DNA of 39,101 nt from Bacteroidaceae bacterium (GCA_017557475.1 JAFYYO010000108.1:1-39101), one strand, 5' to 3'; positions 28,446 to 37,280 are shown, numbered from the stretch's first letter. The notes: generated by a model from the letters alone, not told the origin. A program made the numbers and translations.

Positions 28446-29719
28446 CCCTCTCTAACTCCCCCCTAAAGGGGGAGAATAATAACATTAAAGATACCCCCCT
28501 CCCTTTAGGGGAGGGACGGGGTGGGTCTTTTCCCATCCTCGATAAAGTCCTGTATGGGAAGTACCCGCTGGTGTATCTGGACAATGCCGCGACAACGCAG
28601 AAGCCGCGACAAGTCGTGGAGGCCATGACGGAGGAGTACTATAATGTGAACGCCAACGTGCATCGCGGCGTGCATTTCCTCTCGCAACAGGCAACCGAAC
28701 TCCACGAGGCTTCGAGAGAGACAGTACGCCGTTTCCTCAACGCTCGCAGCACAGCCGAGATTGTCTTCACTCGCGGAACGACGGAAAGCATCAACCTTGT
28801 GGCCTCCTGCTTCGGGCAGGCTTTCATGAAAGAGGGTGACGAGGTCATCCTCTCGGAGATGGAGCATCACAGCAACATCGTTTCGTGGCAACTCCTGCAG
28901 GCTCGTCAAGGCATCCGCTTGCGCATTCTCCCCATCACCGACGACGGGCGGCTCCGCATGGAAGAATACGAGAAGCTCTTCAACGAGCGCACCCGCATCG
29001 TCAGCATCACCCATATAAGTAATGTATTGGGAACCGTTAATCCCATAAAAGACATCATTCGTATCGCCCACAGCCACGGCGTTCCCGTGCTCATCGATGG
29101 TGCCCAGAGCACTCCCCACACAGCCATTGACGTGCAAGATCTCGACTGTGATTTCTTCGCTTTCAGTGGTCACAAAATTTACGGACCGACCGGCATCGGC
29201 GTACTTTACGGCAAAGAGGAGTGGTTGGAGCGCATTCCGCCATACATGGGAGGCGGCGAGATGATAAAGAACGTCAGCTTTGAGTGCACCACATTCAACG
29301 ATTTGCCCTACAAGTTCGAAGCCGGCACGCCTGATTACATCGCTTCTACGGGCCTTGCGAAGGCACTCGACTATGTCACCTCGATTGGTTTCGACGCCAT
29401 CGAAGCCCACGAGCGCGACCTCACAGACTATGCCATGCAGCGCCTCATGGAAGTGGAAGGCATGAAGATTTACGGGCCTCACGACCAAACGACGGCTGCC
29501 GTCATTTCCTTCCAGGTAGGCAACATCCACCATCTCGACATGGGAACCCTACTCGACCGACTTGGCATCGCTGTTCGTACAGGCCACCATTGTGCCGAGC
29601 CACTGATGCGCCGTTTGGGTATCGAAGGCACTTGCAGAGCCAGTTTCGCCTTGTATAATACGCGCGAAGACATTGATGCGCTGGTCGATGGAATTCAGCG
29701 TGTCAAGCAAATGTTCTAG
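28430..29719 (+). CDS. sufS: SufS cysteine desulfurase with repeat-derived N-terminus
   Basis: A class V aminotransferase-fold, PLP-dependent desulfurase that supplies persulfide sulfur to SufBCD. Conserved: YLDNAATTQKP, RGTTESINLVA, SEMEHHSNIVSWQ, GAQSTPH, the PLP lysine in SGHKIYGPTGIG, and the persulfide Cys in RTGHHCAEP. Homologues reach FPIL about ten residues after Met. Here the only in-frame ATGs near sufD's end (28421 and 28430) are followed by about 30 residues translated from the palindromic element at 28444-28527 before FPIL resumes, giving about 429 residues. ATG 28430 is an inference; 28421 is equally possible. Internal ATGs lie too deep to be starts. Confidence 0.92.
   Translation: MQTLLTLSNSPLKGENNNIKDTPLPLGEGRGGSFPILDKVLYGKYPLVYLDNAATTQKPRQVVEAMTEEYYNVNANVHRGVHFLSQQATELHEASRETVRRFLNARSTAEIVFTRGTTESINLVASCFGQAFMKEGDEVILSEMEHHSNIVSWQLLQARQGIRLRILPITDDGRLRMEEYEKLFNERTRIVSITHISNVLGTVNPIKDIIRIAHSHGVPVLIDGAQSTPHTAIDVQDLDCDFFAFSGHKIYGPTGIGVLYGKEEWLERIPPYMGGGEMIKNVSFECTTFNDLPYKFEAGTPDYIASTGLAKALDYVTSIGFDAIEAHERDLTDYAMQRLMEVEGMKIYGPHDQTTAAVISFQVGNIHHLDMGTLLDRLGIAVRTGHHCAEPLMRRLGIEGTCRASFALYNTREDIDALVDGIQRVKQMF
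28444..28527 (+). repeat. Y-shaped palindromic element, copy A (in frame in sufS)
   Basis: Outer GACCC (28444-28448) pairs with GGGTC (28523-28527); inside lie a hairpin CTCCCCC-CTAAA-GGGGGAG and a second one CCCTCCC-TTTA-GGGGAGGG. It shares the core TCTAACTCCCCCCTAAAGGG with copy B at 6915-6989, and both are translated in the same frame (SNSPLKGE in each protein). Confidence 0.85.
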
Positions 29720-29730
29720 GATAGTTGAAA

Positions 29731-29814
29731 AACTAGGCACGCCTAGTTGGCAAATTAGACACGCCTAGTTGGCAAATTAGGCACGCCTAGTTGGGCAACT
29801 AGGCGTGCTGTGTT
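29731..29814. repeat. Palindrome array 5 (family B, 22-bp period, 4 units)
   Basis: 18-bp units start at 29731, 29753, 29775 and 29797. The first is the perfect palindrome AACTAGGCACGCCTAGTT with AC at the centre. Spacers are 4 nt (GGCA twice). It begins 11 bp after the sufS stop, in the gap between convergent sufS and GH97. Confidence 0.93.
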
Positions 29815-29830
29815 TTTCACCTTACCTCAA

Positions 29831-29854
29831 AGGCCTGAGAAATGTCTCAAGCCT
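29831..29854 (-). terminator. Possible GH97 terminator hairpin
   Basis: AGGCCTGAGA (29831-29840) pairs with TCTCAAGCCT (29845-29854), with one mismatch and a 4-nt loop, 11 bp past the GH97 stop. No T-run follows, so function is uncertain. Confidence 0.4.
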
Positions 29855-29864
29855 GAAGGGAACA

Positions 29865-31802
29865 TTATTCAACTACACCACACCAACCTCCGTTGCGAAC
29901 CAAGTGCAGACGGAGTTTGCTCTGCGGAGTGACATCCTGTTCCAGACGCTTGTAATCGATGGCAATGCGATGCGCGTTACGACCATCCTGGAAGTATGTG
30001 AGATGTCCGTTTTTACCGATGAAATCGAGGGAAATGTCAATATCCTGAGCCTTGTCGCCCGTGATGGCACCGATGAACCACTTGCCACCCTTGCGCTTAG
30101 CTACGACATAATGGTCTCCAGCCTTAGCAGAGAGGACACGCGTGTCGTCCCACGTCGTAGGAACAGATGAGATGTAACGGGTACATTCGTCCTCGCGAAG
30201 ATAACGCGAAGGACTGTCTGCCAACATCTGCAAACCGCTCTCGAAGCATACATAAAGTGCCATTTGGTAGGCACGAGTACCGCCACCCATTGGTAGCGAA
30301 CCCGAACCGCGGTTGTCTTCAGGCTGAGCATTGTGCATGGCGCCAGGAGTGAAGTCCATTGGTCCTACGGCATTACGCATGAAGGGCAGCCAGATGCTGT
30401 TCTCGGGCTTGCAGCCACCACCTTGTTCCAGACCGCGAACACCTTCGTAGCTAATAAGGTTGGGCAGACGCTGCTCTATACCTCCAGGCTTGAACGAGCC
30501 GTGATAATCAATGAGCAACTTGTTCTTTGCACACTCGCGAGCCACACGCTCGTAGAAGTTCACCATCCATTGGTCGCTGTGGTCCATGAAGTCAACCTTC
30601 AAACCCTTCACACCCATCTTGGCATAGAAGGGGATGAGGTCCATGTGCTGCTCAACGGTCAGCCATGAAAGCCACAAAATGATGCCGACGTTCTTCCCTT
30701 TTCCATACTCAACGAGCTCCTTGACGTCTATCTCATCGCGCGTTGTGAAGGGGTCTTGCACACGCTTGTTCCAGCCTTCGTCAAGCAAGATATACTCCAC
30801 TCCGTACTTCGAAGCGCAGTCGATGATGTACTTATAAGTGTTATTGTTGATGCCCGTCTCGAAGTCCACGCCCCAAACTGTCCAGTGATTCCACCAGTCC
30901 CAGTTCACCTGTCCGGGCTTGATCCATGATGTGTCGTCCAGTTCGCACTTGCCGCCCAGCACGACTTCCATCTGGTTCTCAGCAATGACGGCATCGGTTC
31001 CGATGACTGCAAAACGCCAAGGCAAGGTGCGCTGAGCATCGGTACGGGCAATGCAGTCACGCTCCTTCGTAATCGTCCAGCCACGATCGCCGCGAGGTTC
31101 CCATGTCTCGGGCGACTTGGGGAAAGTAGCCGTGAAGCCATTTCCGTCGGTAGGCTTGAGGAACATATTGGGATAATCGCGCACATCGCTCTCCGAGAAG
31201 AGCACCTTCGTGCCATTCGGACTCTCGAGGAGGATCGGCAAATAGGTCATCTCGTCGCTCGACTTATAGTCGGCTGTGGAGGTGTGCGTATACGGATTCT
31301 CGTAGGAAGTATTGAAACTGCGCGTCTTAGAGACATGCGCTGTGAAAGTTTCCGGCAGATTCAGTTCCAGTCCTTCGTTCACGACATCCACCTGTCCTTT
31401 ACCTTTATTGATGCCAAAGCGATAGGCTATACCATTGTCGTATGCACGGAAGGTAGCGGTAATGCCCCCCTTAAAGGTCAGTATCAACTGGTTGGCCTTG
31501 TTGGGAACTTCCGCATACTTCAAGGGAACGACAGGATGAACTGTCTCGTCCACCTTGGTGCGCTTCGAGCCGCTCAGCTTGGGATTCTGTCCAAAGACTT
31601 CCTTCCCTACCTGCAGGCTAAGGGGACACTCCTTTAGAATCTGCTCCTCACCCAGAAAGGCACTCAGCGTGAGACGATTGCCCACCGTGACTTCCAACTT
31701 GATGTTTCCACTGGGAGATGTCAACGTCTCCTTCTTGTCTGCTGCGTGGGAGCACAGAGAAATGCTCAACAATGCCACACTCAATAATAGTAATCTCTTC
31801 AT
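29865..31802 (-). CDS. GH97 glycosidase, retaining (alpha-galactosidase-like) type
   Basis: A 645-residue secreted enzyme (signal peptide LLLLSVALLSISLCSHAA). Layout is that of GH97: N-terminal super-beta-sandwich (about 25-285), TIM barrel (about 290-560; WDWWNHWTVWGVDFETG, EYILLDEGW), C-terminal beta domain. Inverting GH97 (SusB) lacks a nucleophile, whereas retaining members (BtGal97b type) have an Asp; here LKVDFMDHSD supplies Asp404, with the candidate acid/base in SYEGVRGLE (Glu453 or Glu459). This predicts a retaining alpha-galactosidase or beta-L-arabinopyranosidase rather than an alpha-glucosidase. It has its own promoter region and no SusCD neighbours. Exact substrate is inferred. 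Confidence 0.9.
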   Translation of the reverse strand: MKRLLLLSVALLSISLCSHAADKKETLTSPSGNIKLEVTVGNRLTLSAFLGEEQILKECPLSLQVGKEVFGQNPKLSGSKRTKVDETVHPVVPLKYAEVPNKANQLILTFKGGITATFRAYDNGIAYRFGINKGKGQVDVVNEGLELNLPETFTAHVSKTRSFNTSYENPYTHTSTADYKSSDEMTYLPILLESPNGTKVLFSESDVRDYPNMFLKPTDGNGFTATFPKSPETWEPRGDRGWTITKERDCIARTDAQRTLPWRFAVIGTDAVIAENQMEVVLGGKCELDDTSWIKPGQVNWDWWNHWTVWGVDFETGINNNTYKYIIDCASKYGVEYILLDEGWNKRVQDPFTTRDEIDVKELVEYGKGKNVGIILWLSWLTVEQHMDLIPFYAKMGVKGLKVDFMDHSDQWMVNFYERVARECAKNKLLIDYHGSFKPGGIEQRLPNLISYEGVRGLEQGGGCKPENSIWLPFMRNAVGPMDFTPGAMHNAQPEDNRGSGSLPMGGGTRAYQMALYVCFESGLQMLADSPSRYLREDECTRYISSVPTTWDDTRVLSAKAGDHYVVAKRKGGKWFIGAITGDKAQDIDISLDFIGKNGHLTYFQDGRNAHRIAIDYKRLEQDVTPQSKLRLHLVRNGGWCGVVE

Positions 31803-31855
31803 ACGCTTAAGTTTTATGTTGTTATATGTATTTGCTGGGGGGATTATTACCCTTC

Positions 31856-31984
31856 TTAGAATGTAATTTGTGCCTTACCGAAGGCAAAGTTAACAACTTT
31901 CTCGCACATTTCATAGGATTGAGGGAAGAAAAGTTTCTTCTGCTCGTTGTTGTTGAGATTAGGCAGAAGGAAATCGAAGTCCAC
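31856..31984 (-). other. Possible short ORF or gene remnant upstream of GH97
   Basis: Between the pnp terminator and GH97 there is a 42-codon minus-strand frame from GTG 31984 to TAA 31856-31858, with protein-like composition (VDFDFLLPNLNNNEQKKLFF ... NFAFGKAQITF). I do not recognise it. It could be the C-terminal remnant of a lost gene, a short leader peptide, or chance. It overlaps the putative GH97 promoter. Confidence 0.25.
31885..31900 (-). promoter_or_regulatory. GH97 -7 box overlapping a 15-bp palindrome
   Basis: TAACTTTG on the minus strand (31885-31892) fits TAnnTTTG. It overlaps AAAGTTAACAACTTT (31886-31900), an inverted repeat with 6-bp arms and 3-nt centre. A candidate operator, about 85 nt upstream of the GH97 ATG. 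Confidence 0.4.
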
Positions 31985-32000
31985 ACTTTATTTTACAAAC

Positions 32001-32049
32001 AAAAAAAGGTCCGCACGTAGCAAGCTTGACGCTTACCCGTGCGGACCTT
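32001..32049 (-). terminator. Intrinsic terminator of pnp
   Basis: A perfect 12-bp stem, AAGGTCCGCACG (32006-32017) with CGTGCGGACCTT (32038-32049), holds a nested smaller stem. On the minus strand it is followed by a run of seven T. It lies 30 bp after the pnp stop. Confidence 0.9.
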
Positions 32050-32078
32050 CGTTATATATGCGTATTACACGCTAGGTG

Positions 32079-34343
32079 TTACTCTGCAGCAGGCTCTTCG
32101 CCGCGCTCTGGACGGGGACGATGCTCGCGGCGTTCACCACGTTCAGGGCGCTCACGACGCTCGCCGCGTTCAGGACGGGGACGGCGTTCGCGCTCACGCT
32201 CTACATAGCCTTCGGGCTTCTCAAGCAGGGCACGACGGCTCAGCTTGAACTTGCCGGTCTTCGGATCAATCTCGAGGAGTTTCACCTGCAACTTGTCGCC
32301 TTCCTTGATACCTGCCTCTTCGACGGTCTCCAGACGCTTCCAGTCAATCTCGCTGATGTGGAGAAGTCCGTCCTTGCCGGGCATGAACTCTACGAAGCAA
32401 CCGTAAGGCATGATGCTGCGGACTGTGCCTTCATAGACCTCGCCAACCTCAGGAACGGCCACGATAGCCTTGATCTTCGCCATAGCAGCGTCGATGACTT
32501 CCTTGTTGGGACCGCTCACCTGAATCTTGCCAACACCGTCTTCTTCGTCGATAGTGATGGTAGCACCGGTCTCTTCCTGCATTCCCTGAATGATCTTTCC
32601 ACCAGGACCAATGACAGCACCAATGAACTCCTTCGGGATGATCATCTGCTCGATGCGAGGAACATGAGGCTTCAACTCTGGACGTGGCTTGTCGAGCGTC
32701 TTCATCATCTCAGCGAGGATGTGCTCGCGACCTGCCTTTGCCTGCATGAGTGCCTTCTCGAGAATCTCGTAAGAAAGTCCGTCGCACTTGATGTCCATCT
32801 GTGTAGCGGTCAGACCATTCGGGGTGCCTGTGGTCTTGAAGTCCATGTCGCCGAGGTGGTCTTCGTCGCCAAGGATGTCACTCAGCACAGCATACTTGTC
32901 CTCGCCAGGATTCTTGATGAGTCCCATAGCGATACCACTTACAGGAGCTTTAATGGGAACACCTGCATCCATCAATGCCAAGCAACCTGCGCAGGTACTT
33001 GCCATCGAGCTGGAACCATTGCTCTCCAGGATGTCGCTCACTACTCGGATGGTGTAAGGGAAGTCCGAAGGAATCTGACCCTTCAGGCCGCGCCAAGCAA
33101 GATGGCCGTGACCAATCTCGCGACGACCGACGCCTCTTTGTGCCTTTGCCTCGCCTGTTGAGAAGGGAGGGAAGTTGTAGTGGAGCAAGAAGCGCTGGTA
33201 CTCACGAACGAGCACGTCGTCGATGAGCTTCTCGTCGAGCTTTGTGCCAAGCGTACAAGTTGCCAAAGATTGTGTTTCACCACGGGTAAAGATGGCACTT
33301 CCGTGAGGTCCGGGCAGAGGACTAGCCTCGCACCAAATGGGACGGATATCGGTTGTTTTGCGACCGTCGAGGCGAATGCCTTCGTCAAGAATACAGCGAC
33401 GCATCGCATCCTTCTCGACGTCATGGTAGTAACGGTCAATCAAGCCATTCTTCTCCTCGAGTTCTTCGGCTGGCATATCTGTGTGAGCTTCGGCATAAGC
33501 GGCTTTGAAGTCCTCGCGGATAGCCTCGAAAGCCTCGGCACGAGCGTGCTTCTCCAAGCCCTGCTTGGTAACGTCGTAAGCCTTCTGATAACAAGCTTCC
33601 TTGATGGCAGCCTGCAGTTCTTCGTCGTTGACCTCATGACAATATTCGCGCTTAACGTCCTTGCCGAGTTCTTTCTCCAGTTCCTTCTGGAGGCGGCACA
33701 TCGGCTTGATAGCCTCATGAGCTGCCTTTAGGGCTGCGAGCAGGTCGCTTTCCTGAACTTCCTTCATCTCGCCTTCCACCATCATGATGTTCTCTTCGGT
33801 GGCACCAACCATGAGGTCCATATCGGCCTCAGCGAGTTGCTGGAAGGTGGGATTAATGACGAACTCGCCGTTGATGCGAGCCACGCGAACCTCTGAGATG
33901 GGTCCCTCGAATGGAATATCGCTGCAAGCCAGAGCTGCAGAAGCGGCAAAGCCAGCCAGAGCATCGGGCATGTCCACGCCATCAGCAGAGAAAAGAATAA
34001 CATTCACATACACTTCAGCATGATAGTTGCTGGGGAAAAGGGGGCGCAGAGCGCGGTCCACAAGACGACAAGTCAGTATCTCGTCGTCATTTGCCTTACC
34101 CTCACGCTTCGTGAAACCACCGGGAAAACGTCCGGCAGCAAAATACTTTTCTCTGTACTCAACCTGTAAGGGCATGAAATCTGTCCCGGGAACGGCATCT
34201 TTGGCTGCGCAAACAGTGGCCAGGAGCATAGTGTTGTTCATACGAAGCATCACGGAACCATCGGCTTGTTTGGCAAGTTTCCCGGTCTCGATGCTGATGG
34301 TTCTTCCATCAGGCAACTCGACTGTCTTTGTAATTACGTTCAT
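32079..34343 (-). CDS. pnp: Polyribonucleotide nucleotidyltransferase (PNPase)
   Basis: A 754-residue cytoplasmic 3'-5' phosphorolytic exoribonuclease, part of RNA decay. Order: RNase PH 1 (about 10-145; [21 protein letters not shown]), all-alpha linker (about 145-320), RNase PH 2 (about 325-550; [49 protein letters not shown]), KH (about 570-630, with [12 protein letters not shown]) and S1 (about 640-710; [15 protein letters not shown]). The last ~45 residues are a low-complexity Arg/Glu/Pro tail repeating RPERGERRE, probably disordered and RNA-binding. The strong terminator at 32001-32049 and -7 box at 34400 suggest a single-gene transcript. Confidence 0.97.
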   Translation of the reverse strand: MNVITKTVELPDGRTISIETGKLAKQADGSVMLRMNNTMLLATVCAAKDAVPGTDFMPLQVEYREKYFAAGRFPGGFTKREGKANDDEILTCRLVDRALRPLFPSNYHAEVYVNVILFSADGVDMPDALAGFAASAALACSDIPFEGPISEVRVARINGEFVINPTFQQLAEADMDLMVGATEENIMMVEGEMKEVQESDLLAALKAAHEAIKPMCRLQKELEKELGKDVKREYCHEVNDEELQAAIKEACYQKAYDVTKQGLEKHARAEAFEAIREDFKAAYAEAHTDMPAEELEEKNGLIDRYYHDVEKDAMRRCILDEGIRLDGRKTTDIRPIWCEASPLPGPHGSAIFTRGETQSLATCTLGTKLDEKLIDDVLVREYQRFLLHYNFPPFSTGEAKAQRGVGRREIGHGHLAWRGLKGQIPSDFPYTIRVVSDILESNGSSSMASTCAGCLALMDAGVPIKAPVSGIAMGLIKNPGEDKYAVLSDILGDEDHLGDMDFKTTGTPNGLTATQMDIKCDGLSYEILEKALMQAKAGREHILAEMMKTLDKPRPELKPHVPRIEQMIIPKEFIGAVIGPGGKIIQGMQEETGATITIDEEDGVGKIQVSGPNKEVIDAAMAKIKAIVAVPEVGEVYEGTVRSIMPYGCFVEFMPGKDGLLHISEIDWKRLETVEEAGIKEGDKLQVKLLEIDPKTGKFKLSRRALLEKPEGYVERERERRPRPERGERRERPERGERREHRPRPERGEEPAAE

Positions 34344-34399
34344 CTTGTTTTGTTTAACTTATTGTTTCCTTTACGTCACAAATATGATATAAAATCGCG

Positions 34400-34407
34400 C
34401 AAAGGTA
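34400..34407 (-). promoter_or_regulatory. -7 box for pnp
   Basis: TACCTTTG on the minus strand matches TAnnTTTG, about 57 nt upstream of the pnp ATG. Confidence 0.65.
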
Positions 34408-34417
34408 AGAAAAATAA

Positions 34418-34452
34418 TTCATAGTTCATCGCATATCGTTCATAATTATGCG
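34418..34452. repeat. Heptad tract upstream of pnp (TTCATAG type)
   Basis: Five 7-mers start at 34418, 34425, 34432, 34439 and 34446 (TTCATAG, TTCATCG, CATATCG, TTCATAA types). It lies just upstream of the pnp -7 box. The following 34453-34551 holds nothing I can recognise. Confidence 0.75.
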
Positions 34453-34551
34453 TTAAATGCTGATTTTCGTGCATTCTTGAGGTTATGGCAGACCTTGAAA
34501 GCCTATTTCGTTGACATTTATCGAGATAAAACACAACTAACGACGTCTGAA

Positions 34552-34679
34552 AACATAACGTGGTTAAAATGCAAACATAACGTGTTATGTTGGCAAAGAT
34601 AACGTGTTATGTTGACCAACTTAACGTGTTATGATTGCAATCGTAACGTGTTACGTTCTTAGACTTAACGAGAGAGGCA
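34552..34679. repeat. Palindrome array 6 (family C, 22-bp period, 5 units + partial)
   Basis: 18-bp units start at 34552, 34574, 34596, 34618 and 34640. The second is the perfect palindrome AACATAACGTGTTATGTT (8-bp arms, GT centre). Spacers are 4 nt. A sixth, decayed unit at 34662 contains the stop codon and last codons of the hemerythrin-LuxR gene. Confidence 0.93.
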
Positions 34680-35618
34680 TTTCGCATCAATCATGTTATT
34701 GGCGATTGCATAAATGGTAAGGCCTGCAAGAGAGTGTATTTGGAGCTTTCGCGAAATGTTTCGTCTGTGGGTTATAACCGTGTTGACGGAGATGAACAAC
34801 TGTGCCGCAATCTCTTTGTTCGACATTCCCTGAACCAGACACATAATGATCTCTTTCTCTCGCTCAGATACCGTTTCCGTCGATTCAGCCTTATTAATCA
34901 TGCTGGAAATCTTGGCCGAGACATCCTCTTCCTTTACCTTTTGTTCCAAGAGACGAATGGCAGGAACGAACAAAACCTCTTCTACGTTACTATGGTTAAG
35001 GAGCCATTCCTCATTATTATAAATGTCGTAGAGCGTCGCAGTCAACTGATTGTTGGCCAATCCGTTGTGGGGCAAGTACTTGATAATGATGTTCTTCAGC
35101 TCCTGAAACTTGCCTGTAGTGTCGCTATGATGCTTCGAAAAGATGTCAACATTATAGCCAGACGACTGCTCTCCACGAAGCAAAGCCTCGACATAAGGGA
35201 AGAGCGTCTTCTCTTCATACTTCATATGAAGATGGATATCGTGAGCATACTCATCATAGAGACGCAGAATAAGTGAGGCCAGATCATCGCCTTTATGGAG
35301 CGATTCCTCGAGTTTCGTTCGGATGGAAGGCAGCTGAAAATCAAGGAAATAACGATGTGAAGCCTGCAAATAAGCGAGGAGCGTCTTCACGGATATCTTG
35401 TCGTCTGTCTCCTTTGGAGCATAGCCGTTGATGAGGAAATTGACGACAGTCAGGAAAGTATAGCAATCAACTCCTTGCTCGAAGCACACTTCGTTGACCG
35501 TCTTGTCGCCAAATCCAAGCCGAATACCAAAGGCGCTCAAGCCCTGAAGCATGCTGTAATTGTCGCTGATGAGGTCGATCATCTTGTCCTCAGCCTCGTA
35601 TAGTTTCATCCTCTTCAT
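34665..35618 (-). CDS. Hemerythrin-domain LuxR-type transcription regulator
   Basis: A 317-residue cytoplasmic protein in three parts. Residues about 10-62 resemble the DUF542/ScdA-N domain of di-iron repair proteins. Residues about 75-230 are a hemerythrin-like four-helix bundle in which all expected di-iron ligands are present: His88, His131 and Glu135 (HMKYE), His163 or 164, His209 and Glu213 (HSNVE). Residues about 248-310 are a LuxR-type HTH (SEREKEIIMCLVQGMSNKEI, ISVNTVITHRRNISRKL). It has no receiver domain. The YtfE/RIC-like di-iron centre suggests sensing of NO, oxygen or redox state and direct control of genes. It diverges from the porin-imelysin-di-haem operon, a plausible target. 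A -7 box lies at 35644-35651. Confidence 0.88.
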   Translation of the reverse strand: MKRMKLYEAEDKMIDLISDNYSMLQGLSAFGIRLGFGDKTVNEVCFEQGVDCYTFLTVVNFLINGYAPKETDDKISVKTLLAYLQASHRYFLDFQLPSIRTKLEESLHKGDDLASLILRLYDEYAHDIHLHMKYEEKTLFPYVEALLRGEQSSGYNVDIFSKHHSDTTGKFQELKNIIIKYLPHNGLANNQLTATLYDIYNNEEWLLNHSNVEEVLFVPAIRLLEQKVKEEDVSAKISSMINKAESTETVSEREKEIIMCLVQGMSNKEIAAQLFISVNTVITHRRNISRKLQIHSLAGLTIYAIANNMIDAKCLSR

Positions 35619-35643
35619 AGCGTTTTCTTCCTTTTTTCGACTG

Positions 35644-35651
35644 CAAAGATA
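35644..35651 (-). promoter_or_regulatory. -7 box for the hemerythrin-LuxR gene
   Basis: TATCTTTG on the minus strand matches TAnnTTTG, about 26 nt before the ATG. Confidence 0.65.
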
Positions 35652-35713
35652 CGCTTTTCCCTCGAAAACTACAATCCCCTATTGTAGGTAATTGCCACTT
35701 TTCCCTACATTAT

Positions 35714-35725
35714 TTATAATTATAA
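35714..35725. promoter_or_regulatory. AT-rich palindrome between divergent genes
   Basis: TTATAATTATAA is a perfect 12-bp palindrome, flanked by CATTAT and ATAATG arms. It lies midway in the 241-bp divergent gap and could be an operator for the hemerythrin-LuxR protein. AT-rich chance is not excluded. Confidence 0.3.
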
Positions 35726-35819
35726 TGCGGTATTGGAGTCATCACAAACGAGTATAAATGGCTTGTTTGTCAAGGCAGAACACTCATTTTATGGTATTGC
35801 GAGCTTTGCAGAAAGGAAG

Positions 35820-35827
35820 TAATTTTG
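35820..35827 (+). promoter_or_regulatory. -7 box for the porin-imelysin operon
   Basis: TAATTTTG matches TAnnTTTG, with ATTG about 20 bp upstream as a -33-like element. It lies 32 bp before the porin ATG. Confidence 0.6.
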
Positions 35828-35859
35828 CACTCGAAATATAGCAAGAAAACTAGCGAGAA

Positions 35860-37245
35860 ATGAGAAATACATTATTTATGATCATTCTTTTGCTGTCCTC
35901 TATTAACATGTTTGGGCAGGAAACAGAAGTGGATGCTACGACTGGTGCTTCGCAGCAAGTCGAGAAGAAAAAGAATCTGACAAATTTCCTCTCGCGCTTA
36001 CATATCGGAGGCTATGGCGAAGCAGTTATGACGCGCAACTTCTACAGCCAGAGCTTCAACCGTTACAAGAAGCCTGAGAACTTCAAGGATGACAAGAGTC
36101 ATGGTCGCTTCGACTTACCTCACGTTTGTCTGAACATCGGATACGACTTCGGCAAAGGTTGGACGATGGGTACTGAGATTGAGTTCGAGCACGGAGGAAC
36201 AGGCTCAGCCGTCGAGATAGAAGCCGAAGAGGCTGGCGAATACGAGGCAGAAGTCGAGAAAGGTGGCGAAGTAAACCTCGAGCAATTTTGGATCAACAAA
36301 GCCTTTTGGAGTGGAAATTTCAACATAAAAGCAGGCGAGCTCATCGTTCCTGTAGGTTATTCGAATGCCCATCACGAGCCCAATCAGTTCTTTACTTGCT
36401 ATCGTCCTGAAGGTGAGGCAACCATCTTTCCCAATACTTGGCACCAAGTAGGCCTTTCTCTTTGGGGAAAAGTAAAGGATTGGCGTTATGAAGCTCTGTT
36501 CCTTTCTGGCTTGAATTCCGAGAGTTTTACGGCAGAAGGCTTCGTTCATTATGGCGCCACAAGTCCTTATGAATTCAAGGTTGCCAACAACTTCGCAGGA
36601 GCTTTACGCATCGACAACTATTCCATCAAAGGCTTGCGCATCGGTTTGAGTGGCTATTATGGCTATACTTTCCGCAATACCTTGCGAACTCCAGGCAGTA
36701 AATACGAGGATGTGACTGGGGCTTTGGGCATTGCGTCGCTCGACTTTACGCTCAACAGATGGAACTGGATTGTGCGAGGAAACGTGGATTATGCACATTT
36801 TAGCGATGCCGACGAGATTTCTGCCTACAATCAAGCGAACTGGACTCACCACAAATATCAGGATGGCAACCCGCATCATTATACTAATATAGGTAGTAAC
36901 GCTTTGGTTTATGGCATCGAGGCAGGCTATAATGTCTTCTCTCAGATACCAAAGTTAAAGCAAAAGGATGGGAAACTCTTCTTGTTTGGACGCTTCGAAC
37001 ACTACAATACGATGGCTTCTGGCACCTATCAGTCGATGTACAAATACACGAAGAGATACCGATGTGCCTTTGGTGTGAACTATTCTCCAATAAAGCAAAT
37101 CACCATCAAAGGCGAGTATTCCTATCGTTTCTTCGAGAAGCCGAACAACAACGGACTTACCTCCGACAGTCCGCTCTACAAGCAACCATACAACAACGAA
37201 CCAAGCATCAGTTTGGGTGTGACCTATTGCGGATGGTTTTTATAA
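35860..37245 (+). CDS. Outer-membrane porin-like protein
   Basis: A 461-residue exported protein (signal peptide FMIILLLSSINMFGQ) with the alternating hydrophobic, aromatic-rich pattern of an outer-membrane beta-barrel and a final strand GVTYCGWFL ending in Leu. Blocks such as HIGGYGEAVMTRNFY, GRFDLPHVCLNIGYDF, EIEFEHGGTG, NIKAGELIVPVGYSN and FGRFEHYNTM match Bacteroidetes porins found next to imelysins. An acidic loop (EIEAEEAGEYEAEVEKGGE, about residues 109-131) may bind cations. It is the first gene of the operon; the gap to the imelysin is filled by an 8-bp repeat. The transported ligand is unknown; iron or haem is suggested by context. Confidence 0.8.
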   Translation: MRNTLFMIILLLSSINMFGQETEVDATTGASQQVEKKKNLTNFLSRLHIGGYGEAVMTRNFYSQSFNRYKKPENFKDDKSHGRFDLPHVCLNIGYDFGKGWTMGTEIEFEHGGTGSAVEIEAEEAGEYEAEVEKGGEVNLEQFWINKAFWSGNFNIKAGELIVPVGYSNAHHEPNQFFTCYRPEGEATIFPNTWHQVGLSLWGKVKDWRYEALFLSGLNSESFTAEGFVHYGATSPYEFKVANNFAGALRIDNYSIKGLRIGLSGYYGYTFRNTLRTPGSKYEDVTGALGIASLDFTLNRWNWIVRGNVDYAHFSDADEISAYNQANWTHHKYQDGNPHHYTNIGSNALVYGIEAGYNVFSQIPKLKQKDGKLFLFGRFEHYNTMASGTYQSMYKYTKRYRCAFGVNYSPIKQITIKGEYSYRFFEKPNNNGLTSDSPLYKQPYNNEPSISLGVTYCGWFL

Positions 37246-37280
37246 CAGAATAACGATATAACGTAATAACGAAAGAAAGT
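37241..37280. repeat. Octad tract (5 x 8 bp) between porin and imelysin genes
   Basis: Five 8-mers start at 37241, 37249, 37257, 37265 and 37273; units 2 and 4 are AATAACGA and units 1 and 3 begin TATAAC. It contains the porin stop codon and ends exactly at the imelysin ATG, so it also supplies the ribosome-binding region. Confidence 0.8.

Noticed and set aside
29731..29814. CRISPR-like array
   Set aside because: Spacers are only 4 nt, repeats are 18-bp palindromes, and no cas genes are present; not a CRISPR.
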